From Lepidostoma basale (taxonomy: Eukaryota > Arthropoda > Insecta > Trichoptera > Lepidostomatidae): a DNA stretch of 64,000 nucleotides. The translations under genes were made by a program, and so were the position numbers. The DNA is taken from contig JAHDVF020000753.1 in NCBI GenBank assembly GCA_022606425.2, forward strand, positions 1 to 64,000. The letters run 5' to 3'. The notes below the pieces were generated by a model, which was not told the DNA's origin, made no database searches, and saw only the letters and a list, made by a program, of their open reading frames with translations. This document shows positions 53,098 through 63,000 of the stretch, one piece after another (within the stretch, counting starts at the first letter, position 1; each line of letters starts with the position of its first letter).

Positions 53098-53165
53098 TGT
53101 TCTACAAAGTCAGGATAGAAGAGAGTGGCGGTCTATCCGTTCGGGTAACGGCGCGACAGTTATTA
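53098..53165 (+). mobile_element. RTE family A terminal scrap
   Basis: AAAGTCAGGATAGAAGAGAG, TGGCGGTCTATCCGTTCGGG and TAACGGCGCGACAG match the VCQDR-VWRSI and stop regions with an internal deletion. Confidence 0.55.
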
Positions 53166-53735
53166 TTATATTAAGTTGTATTTTCCCGTTCTACTCATAT
53201 TCAAAAAATTATTTTAATCTATAACGGTTTTACTATCGACTAGAAACAAAAGGTTGAGTAGAGTTGAAACACTCTCGCATGGGTAGAGCGCTGCAGATGA
53301 CGCTCCTAAGTAATTACCATATCAACTACAAATAGTACGCATGGCGTGGCAATCCATCACGTGAGAAGAGGAAGGAGGAAGGAAGTCAGGAGTAGTCAAG
53401 TATGACGAGGCCGGGGTGCGGACGGAACCGCGAGTTAATGGAGCGCGCTGTGATTATAGGATTAGGGAATTGACCCTCTCCGCGAGAAGGGTTATTGTAT
53501 TGTTATTACAAGTGTTTGGGTAATTTACGCAATCATGACTCAATTACACGCCCCCCACTCCTGCCAATGTTTCCTATCAAAAACAAAGGTTGTACTTTCA
53601 TACATCCGTTTTATTGCGATATTACTCCGCAAGTAATTTAACCCTTTGGCTGCCATGATGTTTTTCAAAACACCAGCGAAAAATGATTATTTGATTGAAG
53701 GTTAAGCCATTTACACTGCGGAATTCCATTGTTAT
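53166..53735. other. Low-repeat island
   Basis: 53,265-53,580 is GC-richer and unique-looking without an ORF (GAGGAAGGAGGAAGGAAG at 53,367). Candidate conserved non-coding DNA. Confidence 0.3.
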
Positions 53736-53737
53736 AA

Positions 53738-53975
53738 CCTTAGAATTGAAAAATGAACGCTCTTTATGGTCCACTTTAATTTATTAAATTTTCTTTATAA
53801 AATAAAAATATCAACCACCGCATGTTTTGGAAGTGACCGTTATCTTCAGCAGTAAATATGTATCTAAATTTTATCTTCATATAATAAGTCTTTCATTGTT
53901 TAGAGTTTAGTTATATATTTACACCTGAGGATAGAGGTTATCTCCGAAACACGTCTTATTTCATAAAAAATATAT
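53738..53975. repeat. Inverted repeat, relative of the 45-kb palindrome
   Basis: Minus core: CUGAAGA (53,849-53,843) with decayed stem II, AAAA in place of GAAA and CAUG. The left flank GGAATTCCATTGTTATAACC matches the far end of the 45-kb element. The plus core is annotated separately. The right flank was later split by a SINE and the mariner. Confidence 0.6.
53912..53965 (+). ncRNA. Hammerhead-like motif, full-consensus core, weak stem I
   Basis: ACAC, CUGAGGA (53,925-53,931), extra U, stem II (A)GAGG-UUA-UCUC(C), GAAA (53,946-53,949), CACG, UC, UUAU. All core bases fit CUGANGA/GAAA/UC. Proximal stem I is lost (ACAC against UUAU) and stem III is no longer self-complementary, so activity is doubtful. 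Confidence 0.55.
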
Positions 53976-54074
53976 ATATTTTTTTTTTTTAAAAAGACCA
54001 ACCCCAAGGATTTAAATCAATGGTATTAGAATTTATTTTACAATCTTCAATATGAGCAGAAAGTAGCTCATAAT

Positions 54075-54163
54075 CCTGAAGAAGGAATCGGGTCGTATCC
54101 AGGCTCGAACCCGTGTCCTCTGGATCAGGAACCTAGCGTTCTGTCCCCTAGACCACCACTAGA
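54075..54163 (-). mobile_element. tRNA-like SINE head, second family
   Basis: Minus: A-box-like TGGTCTAGGGG and B-box-like GGGTTCGAGCC with GCTAGGTTCCTGATCCAGAGG-like middle. Shares this middle with 23,060-23,132. No acceptor-stem pairing, so not a functional tRNA gene. It sits inside the repeat at 53.74-54.23 kb. Confidence 0.5.
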
Positions 54164-54339
54164 TTAAAGTGGAACTAAACAGCCTTTTTTTCAATTCCAA
54201 TGTTCCAATGTTCCGTATTTTTTTAAATATATTAGGTCCTTACATATGAAATTGGCGTTTTGTATGGGAGGAACATAAAGTTGATTTTTTTTAAATATAA
54301 TATATTTATTTCAACAAAGTATGTACCATTGCAATCTAT

Positions 54340-55328
54340 GCACTTTTGCCATCTCATAGGTAGTTCATCGATCCCTTTACTAAAAAAAACATTCGAACGG
54401 AAATCAATAAAATATTTGAAGTCGGTTCGGGAAAAAATTCAACTCCGGTGGGGCAGCCACCGGAGTTGAATTTTTTCCCTTGCAAGAAGTTATCCAAATT
54501 TCGAAAAAAATAGTCATCTATTGGGGCAAGGTCCGGAGAGTACGGTGGATGTCTTAGACATTCCAATTGAAGCTCTTCTAATTTGGTAGCCGTCTGTTGT
54601 GCAGTGTGTGGTCTAGTGTAATCATGAAGCAGCAGTGGCCTAGAGCGATTAACCAGCCTCGGTTGTTTAGCAGCTAGCTTTTTCATCATGGTTTGCAGTT
54701 GCTGACAATAGACATCTGCCGTAATCGTCTGGCCAGATTAAAGAAAGCTGTAGTGAACGACACCAGCACTGGTCCACCAAACGCTCACAAGTAACTTTTT
54801 TGGAGTCAATTTTCGCTTGGGGCATGGTTTGGCTGGTTCGGCAGGGTTCAGCCATTGCGATGATACAGGATCCACTTTTCATCACAGGTAATGATTCGAT
54901 TCAAAATCCCTTCATTATTGTGCCGGTTGAGTAATGCAATGCAGCAGTCAACGCGCGTTTGTTGATTTGCTTCACTCAATTCGTGAGGTACTTTCAAGCT
55001 TTTTCACCTTCCCAATTTGCTTCAAGTGGATTAAAACAGTTTTATCACTAACACCGCAGCCTGCAGCTAACTCGGACGTGGTTTGCGATGGATCCACTTC
55101 CACAATAGCCTTCAATTCTTCATTATCAACTTTGGTCTCCGGCCGTCCACGGGGCTTGTTCTGCAGGTCGAAATTTCCAGAACGAAAACGTTGGAACCAA
55201 AAACGCACTGTGTTTTCTTTTGCGGCACCGTCGCCATACACATCATTAATCCTTCGAGCCGTTTCTGCAGCACTGGTGCCACGGTGGAACTCGTACTCGT
55301 AAATAACGCGATATTTCAAGTTTTCCAT
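54340..55328 (-). pseudogene. mariner transposase, broken
   Basis: Start ATG at 55,328 (MENLKYR). The paired helix-turn-helix region (AETARRIND, NTVRFWFQRFRSGN, GRPETK) is intact to about residue 110. A frameshift near 55,000 follows KKLE. The first catalytic D is in TCDEKW (54,872-54,889). A stop TAA replaces a lysine codon near 54,740. The second D is in LLLHDYTRPH and, exactly 34 residues later, the third D in YSPDLAPIDD, so the DD34D triad is complete. Just after LQGKKFNSGG a 51-base hairpin replaces coding sequence. Beyond it the normal end (FFSKGIDELPMRWQKC) resumes in another frame. The element cannot make transposase. Confidence 0.9.
54429..54479. repeat. Perfect 23-bp hairpin inside the transposase
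   Basis: 54,429-54,451 and 54,457-54,479 are exact reverse complements with a 5-base loop. The right arm encodes the normal GKKFNS codons. The left arm is their inverted copy where other coding sequence should be. This is the footprint of a template switch. Confidence 0.9.
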
Positions 55329-55634
55329 TTTGTAAAGTGAGTGACGCAAAGAAAAAAAAAATCGAGGAAAAAACAAATGAATTATAATTTTCGAAACACA
55401 AATACTTGAGTAAATAGTTGTATAAATTTGAATTTGGAATTCCTAACCAAAGAGAAGATATTTGAGATCAAAGTTGCCAGTACGGCAAAACGCCACTTTC
55501 ATATGTAAGGACCTAATATATAATATAATAATAAATACAATTTATGCTTCATTGTTCGCCCGTTAATGAGACCGGATATACGATGTTTCTTTCTCTCTTT
55601 CTACAAGTGTGCAAGCGAGATGCTGTACTTGATT

Positions 55635-55748
55635 TTAACAATATTTGAATCAAGCAATGTTTTTTAATTACTACTTCAATTTTTGTTTTTATTTTGACAG
55701 CGACCGGTTTTGCCAGACAGGCTAGCATCGACAGACTGGTCATACGTA
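55635..55748 (-). repeat. Hammerhead-like family b, decayed
   Basis: Minus: CAGTCTGTCGATGC, TAGC-CTGTCTGGC, AAAA, CCGG, TC, GCTGTC. GAAA has become AAAA and stem II is disrupted. The left arm is present only. Confidence 0.5.
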
Positions 55749-56318
55749 ATGACATTCGTGGAATTACTTACACATCAATTCATTAAGATGTAAGAAGAAA
55801 AAATACATTAACTGCATTATATCAATTTGAGTAATTAAATTTAAGCATTTATGGGTCATTTTTTAGTCAACGGAGATAGTTGTCAGCATTTCTTGATATT
55901 TTTACGAACAGCAATTTATCAACATTCTAAGGGTTAAATTAAAAACTTTTTTCTTTGAACTAACGTCTAATCGATACTTTTGTAAGGAAGTTAAAGCTTA
56001 CTTTATAAAAGACAATAGAACTACCCTTGCTGCCATCAAGTTCCGCATCAAAAGCTTCTAACTTCCTCGTGAACGTTTATACCATAGTAGTAGCTATTTT
56101 TGTAATATATAATTTTTCACGTATTCTGGTTAAGGCCTCGTTTTACCATTTAATTATATTATCTATGGTTTCGTAATAGAAACCGGCTGAAAACATGTAA
56201 AATCAACTTTGGTTTGATATGTAGTACCAATGAAACAATGAAGTTATAATGTGGGACCATACATATTTCGCTAAAATATCTCGTTTTCAATCGGAGTATT
56301 CTTCATTCGAATAAATTT
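55749..56318. other. No recognised feature
   Basis: AT-rich DNA with no ORF or recognised repeat. Confidence 0.35.
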
Positions 56319-56319
56319 T

Positions 56320-56730
56320 GAAAAACATCGTATTTTCATATCACTTTTTTCACTTTTCACAAACATGTTTTGGAATGCACACGTCCTTTTCGACATGTTT
56401 GTGAAAAGTTCTTTCTCAACATGTTTGTGAAAAATATTTTCTCAACATGTTTGTGAAAAGTCTTTTCTCAACGTGTTTGTGAAAAGTCCTTTCTCAACAG
56501 TTTTGTGAAGTGTCATTTCTTAACATGTTTGTTCAAAGTCATTTCTCAATGTGTTTGTGAAGGGTCATTTCTTAACATGTTTGTTAAAAGTCATTTCTCA
56601 ACGTGTTTGTGAAAAGTCCTTTACCACAGTTTTGTGAAAAGTCCTTTCTCAACGTGTTTGTAATAAGTCCTTCTTCAACATGTTTGTGAAAGTTCTTTCT
56701 CAACATGTTTGTGAAAAGTACATGAATAAC
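56320..56730. repeat. MITE terminus amplified into a 26-bp minisatellite
   Basis: 56,325-56,385 matches the left end of the MITE at 20,110. From 56,393 the inner part, ACATGTTTGTGAAAAGT plus CCTTTCTCA, repeats with a period of 26 bases about thirteen times to 56,728. Variants (CATG or CGTG or CAGT, and GAAAAGT or CAAAGT) are interspersed, some in pairs, which suggests expansion of two-unit blocks. Confidence 0.85.
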
Positions 56731-56909
56731 GTTGTTACATACGTTACGTATCTTTTATTTTATAAATTTATCTAAACTTAAATCCACAATATAAAGTGGT
56801 GGCAATTGAATGTTGAAATTCTTTTTGAATGTTGAATGTTGAAAGTTTTTTTAAATAAATAAAATGGATTTTTGAGTGACAGAATTTTTTTTTAAACTGT
56901 TAATGAATA

Positions 56910-57125
56910 TACTTTATTTTTTGTATCACAATTTCATTTTATTTTACGCGACAGCTATTTCATCAACCAATGTTGACATCATCAGGTGTTACAATAGTAT
57001 TTCAAATGTCAAATTTTTAAAAATCATGAAAATTTTACATTTGGTATATTATTGTAACACCTCAACATTGGTTGATGAAACAGCTGTCGCGTAAAATGAA
57101 ATACAATTGTCATACAAAAAACAGA
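56910..57125. repeat. Inverted repeat with hammerhead cores, 29.5-kb family
   Basis: Left and right parts are diverged reverse complements centred near 57,020. Left part: complete core on minus (separate entry). Right part, plus strand: CACC, then 8 bases of the core are deleted, stem II UCAAC-AUUG-GUUGA, GAAA, CAGCUG, UC, GCG. The deletion removes CUGANGA. Confidence 0.7.
56940..56995 (-). ncRNA. Hammerhead ribozyme, type I, full-consensus core
   Basis: Minus: CAC, CUGAUGA (56,985-56,979), extra U, stem II GUCAAC-AUUG-GUUGAU (six pairs, one G-U), GAAA (56,961-56,958), UAGCUG, UC, GCG. Same family as 29,534, where stem III is CAGCUA. The undamaged ancestor was probably the self-complementary CAGCUG still present in the right half. 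Distal stem I is poorly paired in this copy. Confidence 0.65.
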
Positions 57126-57890
57126 GTTATTTAATTTAACAGTTTAAAATGTTAAGGTATCATAGTGTTTCGGCCAAAATAATGGACTATTTAATATTTT
57201 TTATATATTCTTAGACAGTATTGAATCATTTTCGATGAGCTTGACATTGTTCGCAAAGTACTTACCTAGACCAAGTGACGACACGGTCTGGTGATAACAG
57301 GACGCAGGACATCCTTACACGTATCTACACAATTACACTGGGGTATGTTCCTACTCCAGTGTTGTTCTTTCTTCCTGCGTGCACAGTGCACCCCCTTTAG
57401 ATTCCCACAGAAATCGATACCCTTTAAAAAAAGGCTTTAGATAATAATGCTCGCACATAAACGATGTGACGGAAATTAATTATGGAGCTACAGAAGACGG
57501 GCGAAAGTAGGATAAAATGTAGGGTACGACAATGTTTGACAAAAAATGTAATCTATGATGATTGAATATTTATGTTGTTAATTGAAATTTATTTGTATTT
57601 AAAAGTACTCGAAAGCGGTCGAAGCCATAAAATCAATTGGAATTATACTATAATAATTATACATTTTAAAGGATTTTTTTATTTAAAAAAATTCGTTATT
57701 TTAATTTTAATAAATTGTTGCATTAGACACCATTTAATATAATAAAAATAGTCAAATCTTATTATACGTGGTTATTTTTAAAAGAAAAACTATGAACGTT
57801 AATCATAACTGTTTTTTAAGACAACTTGAATTTGATTATTTCAAAATTGAAAAACTTCCATACTGACGTTCTTTTATATAAATTATCCAC
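57126..57890. other. Low-repeat DNA, no gene
   Basis: 57,240-57,430 is GC-richer. The rest is AT-rich. No ORF. Confidence 0.3.
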
Positions 57891-57894
57891 TTTT

Positions 57895-57995
57895 TTCACT
57901 TTTCAGTTTATTTTTCTAAACTATCGTTCTCTCGATGATGATGGTGTAAAACCTTCTAAACATGTTGAGAAAAATAAACTAAAAATTTGAAAAAA
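57895..57995 (+). repeat. Degenerate hammerhead-like repeat
   Basis: AGTTTATTTTTCT and GAGAAAAATAAACT pair as a 13-14 bp outer stem. Inside: AUGAUGA, U, GGUG-loop-ACC, UAAA in place of GAAA, CAUG, UU. C3 and G12 are lost. A half copy is at 44,750. Confidence 0.4.
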
Positions 57996-57999
57996 CAGT

Positions 58000-59055
58000 G
58001 TGTTAATTCTTAAACAATCGTCAAAAAACATTCGTTTAATTATGATTATATTTTATTATAATTAGATGGCATAGTAACATTTTTTACAAATATAAAAAGC
58101 CTTTGGGAGTCCACTTTTTTTGTTACTATAAAATTATAAAAGTTTGAAATGTTATATTTTCAAGAGCCATACGGTGAATTAATTTTGTGAGCGTTGGACA
58201 ATGGCCCTAGTTACACGGTTTTGATAAAATTTCCGTTAAAACAACGTGAAAAACATACGTATCCGGTTTCATGCACGATCAACGTAGCTATCTTTAATAA
58301 TATCAGCACCTACGTTTTTTCTATGATTTATTGAGATAATTGTTAGGTAGGTACCTGCGTATGATGTGTATAAATAACTAAAGTTTGTATGTAAGATACT
58401 TTTTGTTCAATCATCCATACGAAGCCATCCCATTGTCTTAGGCCCTCCCGCCGATAGCCGATCGACCATAATACCAGAATGGATTCATAATTCGCCTCCA
58501 ATTCATGTTTAATGATCTATTCAATATTGTTTACCGTCCGTTACGAAGATCGTTCGTATGACTTCAACAGCATAAAGTTTTCATTGTTCATTTTACACAC
58601 TTGATTTAGAATAAAAAACATCTGACGTGACTCAAGTATACCGAATGAAAAAGACTCTTGCCGAAATGTTATCACTTTTAGCCGTTAGGTGCCTTCAATA
58701 CATGGCAACTATAATATTTGTTAAACGCACCTGCGCAGACACTCCAACTCATTTCAATCAATCTCTTCTGCTCAATCACCGATCTACACAGGACACATCA
58801 TTGGTCCGCTCCTCGCGCATTTATAATTCTGTCTCTCTCGGGTCAATAGACTATGTAATTCACACGAATAATGCTTCATTCACCGCAATCGCATCATCAC
58901 AATAATATCTATTTAATGCTATAACACTTGATTAACTAAAAAAATATATTCTATTCTCTAAGTTTTCATATAATCTTGTAATTTTTCTCATTAACTAGAC
59001 TCTGGATGGGAAGGGGTAGCTTATTCCGTGCAACCCGGTCTCATGTTCTTTTACT
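58000..59055. other. No supported gene
   Basis: AT-rich to mixed. The 92-residue plus ORF (58,627-58,905) has no recognised domain and no repeat homology. I do not call it a gene. Confidence 0.35.
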
Positions 59056-59145
59056 TTGTATTAATAATAAATTATATAATTTTGAAGCACCATTTTTCTG
59101 AATAAATCATTTCAAGGGCGCTGTATAAAATGCTCAATTTTATGA
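59056..59145 (-). mobile_element. L2/CR1-like LINE tail
   Basis: ATTAATAATAAAT repeat followed by AAGCACCATTTTTC and CATTTCAAGGGCGCTG is the reverse complement of the L2-like 3' end. No coding part remains. Confidence 0.5.
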
Positions 59146-60715
59146 ACTTATTTAGGGTGAGGACTGCACCTTACGCAGTCGCTACACATTTACATCAGGA
59201 TAAGAAAATTTGAAATGGTTTGAAATTCGAAACATTTTTGATTTTCAAAACAGTTAACTGAATATGATTGATGTAAAATAATCAAATATGTCATTGCTTT
59301 CATTGACTATTGAATGAAAAATCATTTTTATGGCTGGCTCAAACGTACATGCAAATGAACGGGGGAGAAGTTCCGTCGCCACGCGCAGACGTGAATACGT
59401 ACGTGTTCATTGTCGCTCCGCCACGATGCTAATTGACTGAAAGCATAAAAAAACACTCTTCCCATTCAGAGATCTCCGGAGGGAAAAGGGCAACAAAAAC
59501 ATGGCCATTTCGTGTGTTTGCGTTTCTTTATGCGAGGTGAAACAGCCCGCCATTTTCGCTGTCAAAAGCGACCGTCAGTGGAGACATCTGCTATCGCGGC
59601 GGGAAAAGTCAACATGCTAATAATGTTGCCATCTTGCGTTGACAGTTTTTTCCATCTTTATTATTTTAGGGCACGTACGTAGCTATGCTTTTGCCTTATT
59701 ACTCAACACAAACCACTTTTATCTCGACGTTTAATAAAAAAATCTCTAATCTCTAAATTACACTATGCTTTTACCACCAGCCCACGAATATGTTTCGTTG
59801 ACATAAGGCAAAACGTGATACATTTTGTTTACCCGTCAGCAGAAGCACACTTTATTCTAAGATTAATGATACTCTATAGATATACGAGTATATATAAATG
59901 CAGGTTCTTACGCACGTGCTATGTAAAATACTGCTGTATGTTGAAGAATGATGTAAATGTATTATTTTAAATTGGGTTTCAATATAATCGCACTTCTAGA
60001 AGTGTAGGCACTAGAGTCGTAACTTTATTAGATGGCACACCTACAAAGTACCTACATATTTTGTTTATTTTAGATTTAAATTGAATTACATTTAAACTAT
60101 TACTTTCTGAGTAACTTCTTGTGTAAGTTCAGTATTAGCCTCCAACAAAGTTACTGGTTCATTTCAATATCAAGCCAATAAGTACATTTCTAAACAAGTT
60201 ATTGTGCTCGTGGAGAAATATGAGTATATCGACTATTGTAAATGTTTAAGGTGAAATAAGATAAACGATCATTCGCACCTGTACAAGTGTGTGGAATTTT
60301 AATAATGCGGACAATAAAATATCCACCTTTAAAGCTTGTGCAGTGCAAGGGAACGTCAATATATTAGTGGAGTAAGTGGAACTGATATTACCTGTTTTCT
60401 TCTTATTTCAGAGTTTTTTTTTTAGCAAGTTAACCACCAGGGTATCAATGGTACGAGTATCATTATACAATATTACGTGAGAACTTATATTAATAACATT
60501 ATATCAACAATAGACAATATCTGGGAGTTCACACATTCTTCAGGAATCAGACAAATATTTTCGTTTATAATTTTAACTTGAATGCATTTTATGTATAAAT
60601 AATTTCAAATCGCCAATCATAAAAACTATTAAAAAAATAACGTATACCTATATTCAATATTGTCGAAAAAGTCAGTTTTCTAGATGAGTGGCATATTTTG
60701 TTTTTCTAGGGCACT
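59146..60715. other. Low-repeat DNA, GC-richer 59,335-59,650
   Basis: 59,335-59,650 is GC-rich, unique-looking and without an ORF. The remainder is AT-rich without recognised repeats. It is the longest stretch in the right half without a transposon. Confidence 0.35.
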
Positions 60716-60717
60716 CT

Positions 60718-60860
60718 AAACATATCATCATCATCATCATCAGCTGTCTGTCATCCACTGCTGAATGTAGGCCTCTCCCAAAGCACACCACCGCCCCCTA
60801 TCCATTGCCGCTCCCATCCATCCAGGTCCAGCAATCCTCTTCAGATCGTCGATTTATAAA
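60718..60860 (-). mobile_element. RTE-type LINE C-terminal tail
   Basis: CATCATCATCATCATCAG (reverse-complement TGA tail), then CCACTGCTGAATGTAGGCC and ATCCATCCAGGTCCAGC, the antisense of the family's C-terminal codons. Coding frame lost. Confidence 0.6.
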
Positions 60861-60879
60861 TTCAATTTTGAAGTTTTTA

Positions 60880-61115
60880 TCAATATTATATATAATAGAG
60901 TTTTACACCATTATTCAAGAAACATTTCATTATTAATACGAATGAAAACGTCTGTTTTCTAGATGTTTTATTATATTTTATGGGACATTTGATAATAGCT
61001 TCGATGATAATGAAGCAAGTCGAAACGTGTCTTTCCCATAAAATATAATAAAACAGACGTTTCCATTTGTATTAATTATTTAATATTAAGTTTTACATCA
61101 TATTTTAAGAAAGAT
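60880..61115. repeat. Fold-back family d, altered centre
   Basis: Arms TACGAATGAAAACGTCTG and CAGACGTTTCCATTTGTA with the constant module at both ends (GAGTTTTACACC inverted at left, AAGTTTTACATC at right). The centre has a GCTTC-GAAGC hairpin followed by GTCGAAACGTGTC. Confidence 0.65.
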
Positions 61116-61139
61116 AGTACCTACATTCGAAAGGATTTT

Positions 61140-61500
61140 GCATCATAACTCATGCACAGTTAATACGTATCTAAAAGTAAAAAATGAATGAATGTAAGAT
61201 TCAAAGATTTTATTTTTTGTAAATACCGTGAATATATTAACCTCACCTCGTGCAACCACATCCTGGTAATAAATACGCCGTAATGGAGTCGAATTATCCG
61301 CCCTACAAGGCCGCGGACTTTGGAGGATGGAAAAGGCTTGTCTCGGCGGCAAATGGGTCCCCCAGGTTACACAGGTGACACCTCCGACCCTGCCCTGTGC
61401 CCACATTACACTAAACCAGGGCTTATTACCAGGGCCCGGGGAAGTCAGCGAGAATTGTTTATGCAACAAGAATGCGTGAATTAAAACTGATTATCAAAAA
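61140..61500. other. GC-rich low-repeat island
   Basis: 61,245-61,455 is the most GC-rich part of the right third. The 108-residue minus ORF crossing it has no recognised domain. Candidate conserved non-coding DNA or a short exon. I cannot decide. Confidence 0.3.
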
Positions 61501-61604
61501 AACAATATTGAAAGTTTTAAAAAAAAACTAGCGTAAATTCTTAACACCAATTCGTGCTCGCCTTTGCGTTGTGTTGTGGATTGACATTTAAATATTTTAT
61601 TAAA

Positions 61605-61745
61605 GCCACACTTTAAAACACTAAACTTCTAATTTAAATATGAATACCGAAGAAGGATGAGAACCATCCGAAACATGATTGTGAAGAGTGTAATAAACTG
61701 TTGTAAAAATGCAATATTTTTTAAAGTTATTCTAATGCTTGTAAT
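61605..61745 (+). repeat. Hammerhead-like repeat, one core change
   Basis: CCGAAGA (61,650-61,656), extra A, stem II GGAUG-AGAAC-CAUCC, GAAA, CAUG, then AUU. U4 is C, and the cleavage dinucleotide is shifted. The flank AAAGTTATTCTAATGC may be its constant module. No family partner elsewhere in the window. Confidence 0.45.
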
Positions 61746-61804
61746 TTCGTGTTGTCTAGTCATCTTTCTCCGCTGCTGGATTTTTAGCCTCTTTAAATAC
61801 CAAC

Positions 61805-61985
61805 TAGTAACTAATTTATACGAATGAAAACGTCAGTTTTCTAGAAGTTTTATTATAATATATTTTATGGGAATGACATGTTTCGCCCTTCTAAGGCATT
61901 ATCAAATTTGATAACGTTTTCATTCGTAATAATTATTTAATATGGAGTTTTACATCATTGTTCAAGAAACAATAAATAGTATAAT
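61805..61985. repeat. Fold-back family d, internally deleted
   Basis: Left arm and minus-strand core (GACATGTTTCGCCCTTC, AAGGCATTATCAAA) are intact, then the element jumps directly to the TTTTCATTCG end of the right arm. The constant module and GAAACAATAAAT follow. Confidence 0.65.
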
Positions 61986-62039
61986 ATAAAAATTGCATTA
62001 TGGAATTTTTATGTTTATGTTGGTGTAATAATGCAAACA

Positions 62040-62225
62040 TTTAAATGAGAGTATTTTATTAATATGTATGAAAAACGATAGTTTTCAATAATATAATATA
62101 TGTATATTTCAAACATAAAAATTATATAATAAAACTCCTTAAAAACTATCGTTTTTCATACATATTAATAATTTAATATGGAATTTTACATCATTGTTCA
62201 AGAAACAATAAATGAGAGTATTTTA
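62040..62225. repeat. Fold-back related to family d, different arms
   Basis: Arms TTAATATGTATGAAAAACG and CGTTTTTCATACATATTAA pair over about 30 bp. The same TTTTACATCATTGTTCAAG module follows the right arm. No hammerhead core is recognisable between the arms. Confidence 0.6.
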
Positions 62226-62319
62226 GTTAGAACATGAAAATGGTAGACATTCATTGATCAGACGAAGAAGAAGAAACTTATAAAAGTAAATCACTTATTT
62301 TAGCTTTCTCTCTATAATT

Positions 62320-62590
62320 AAGCCGAATGAAAACGTCTGTTTTCCAGAAGTTTTATTATATTTTATGTGAATGACAAGTTTCGCCTGTCTAAGGCATTAT
62401 CAAATTATCTCCGCGATTTTCGGTGTGATTGAAGCGATTCGTTAAATGAACATTTATCCTGCAGCATGGCGTCGCGAAATAATGCAATTGTTTACTATAG
62501 ATAAAATATAATAAAACTTGTATAAAACGGACGTTTTCATTCGTATTAATTATTTAATATTTCCATCATTGTTCAAGAAACAATAATTTC
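62320..62590. repeat. Fold-back family d with foreign insert at its centre
   Basis: Left arm and minus core end at ATTATCAAAT (62,406). The right arm resumes at ATAAAATATAATAAAAC (62,501). Between them lies a 94-base segment homologous to unique DNA at 63,230-63,325. Confidence 0.7.
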
Positions 62591-63000
62591 TCTCTATACT
62601 TAGAACCAAGAAATAGCCCAATGCAGATAAATGTAGAAACATATTTTTTCTAGATGACTATTTCATATTAAATGTATCAATTATTATTATGTATCGCATT
62701 GAACCAAATTTAAACACCTTTTGCAAAAACTTATATTTAGAACATCAATAAAGGACGGTGAACTACTACATGCGGCCAGTACTTTTATGCGGGCTTGGAT
62801 CCTTAAAGATTATACAATGATCCATCTAGAGGTGCACGTTGGACTAGTATTTTATTAATTAGATTTTTAATTTTTAATTAAATATTAATGGAATTGTACA
62901 ATCATACAATATATCAACGTCTCAAATTTGTAATTCGTACGTGGTTTAATTAAACTTTTTTACGTTATTTTAATCTTCATCGTAAAATTTAATTATAAAA
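62591..63000. other. No recognised feature
   Basis: AT-rich DNA. Confidence 0.35.

Larger units (their letters stand above)
54235..55513 (-). mobile_element. Full-length mariner, 1,279 bp
   Basis: Both ends read GGTCCTTACATATGAAA inward, matching over about 28 bases with one change, and are flanked by TA (54,233-54,234 and 55,514-55,515), the expected target duplication. The length is typical of mariner. It encodes a DD34D transposase on the minus strand, now broken (separate entry). The insertion target is the right flank of the hammerhead-bearing repeat at 53.74 kb. Confidence 0.95.

Noticed and set aside
56393..56728. Regular 26-bp repeats as a CRISPR-like array
   Set aside because: The repeats are contiguous with no spacers of unique sequence, the host is an insect, and the unit derives from a MITE end.
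58627..58905. 92-residue ORF as a host gene
   Set aside because: No domain, no signal peptide, no supporting splice context and composition like the flanks. It is compatible with chance.
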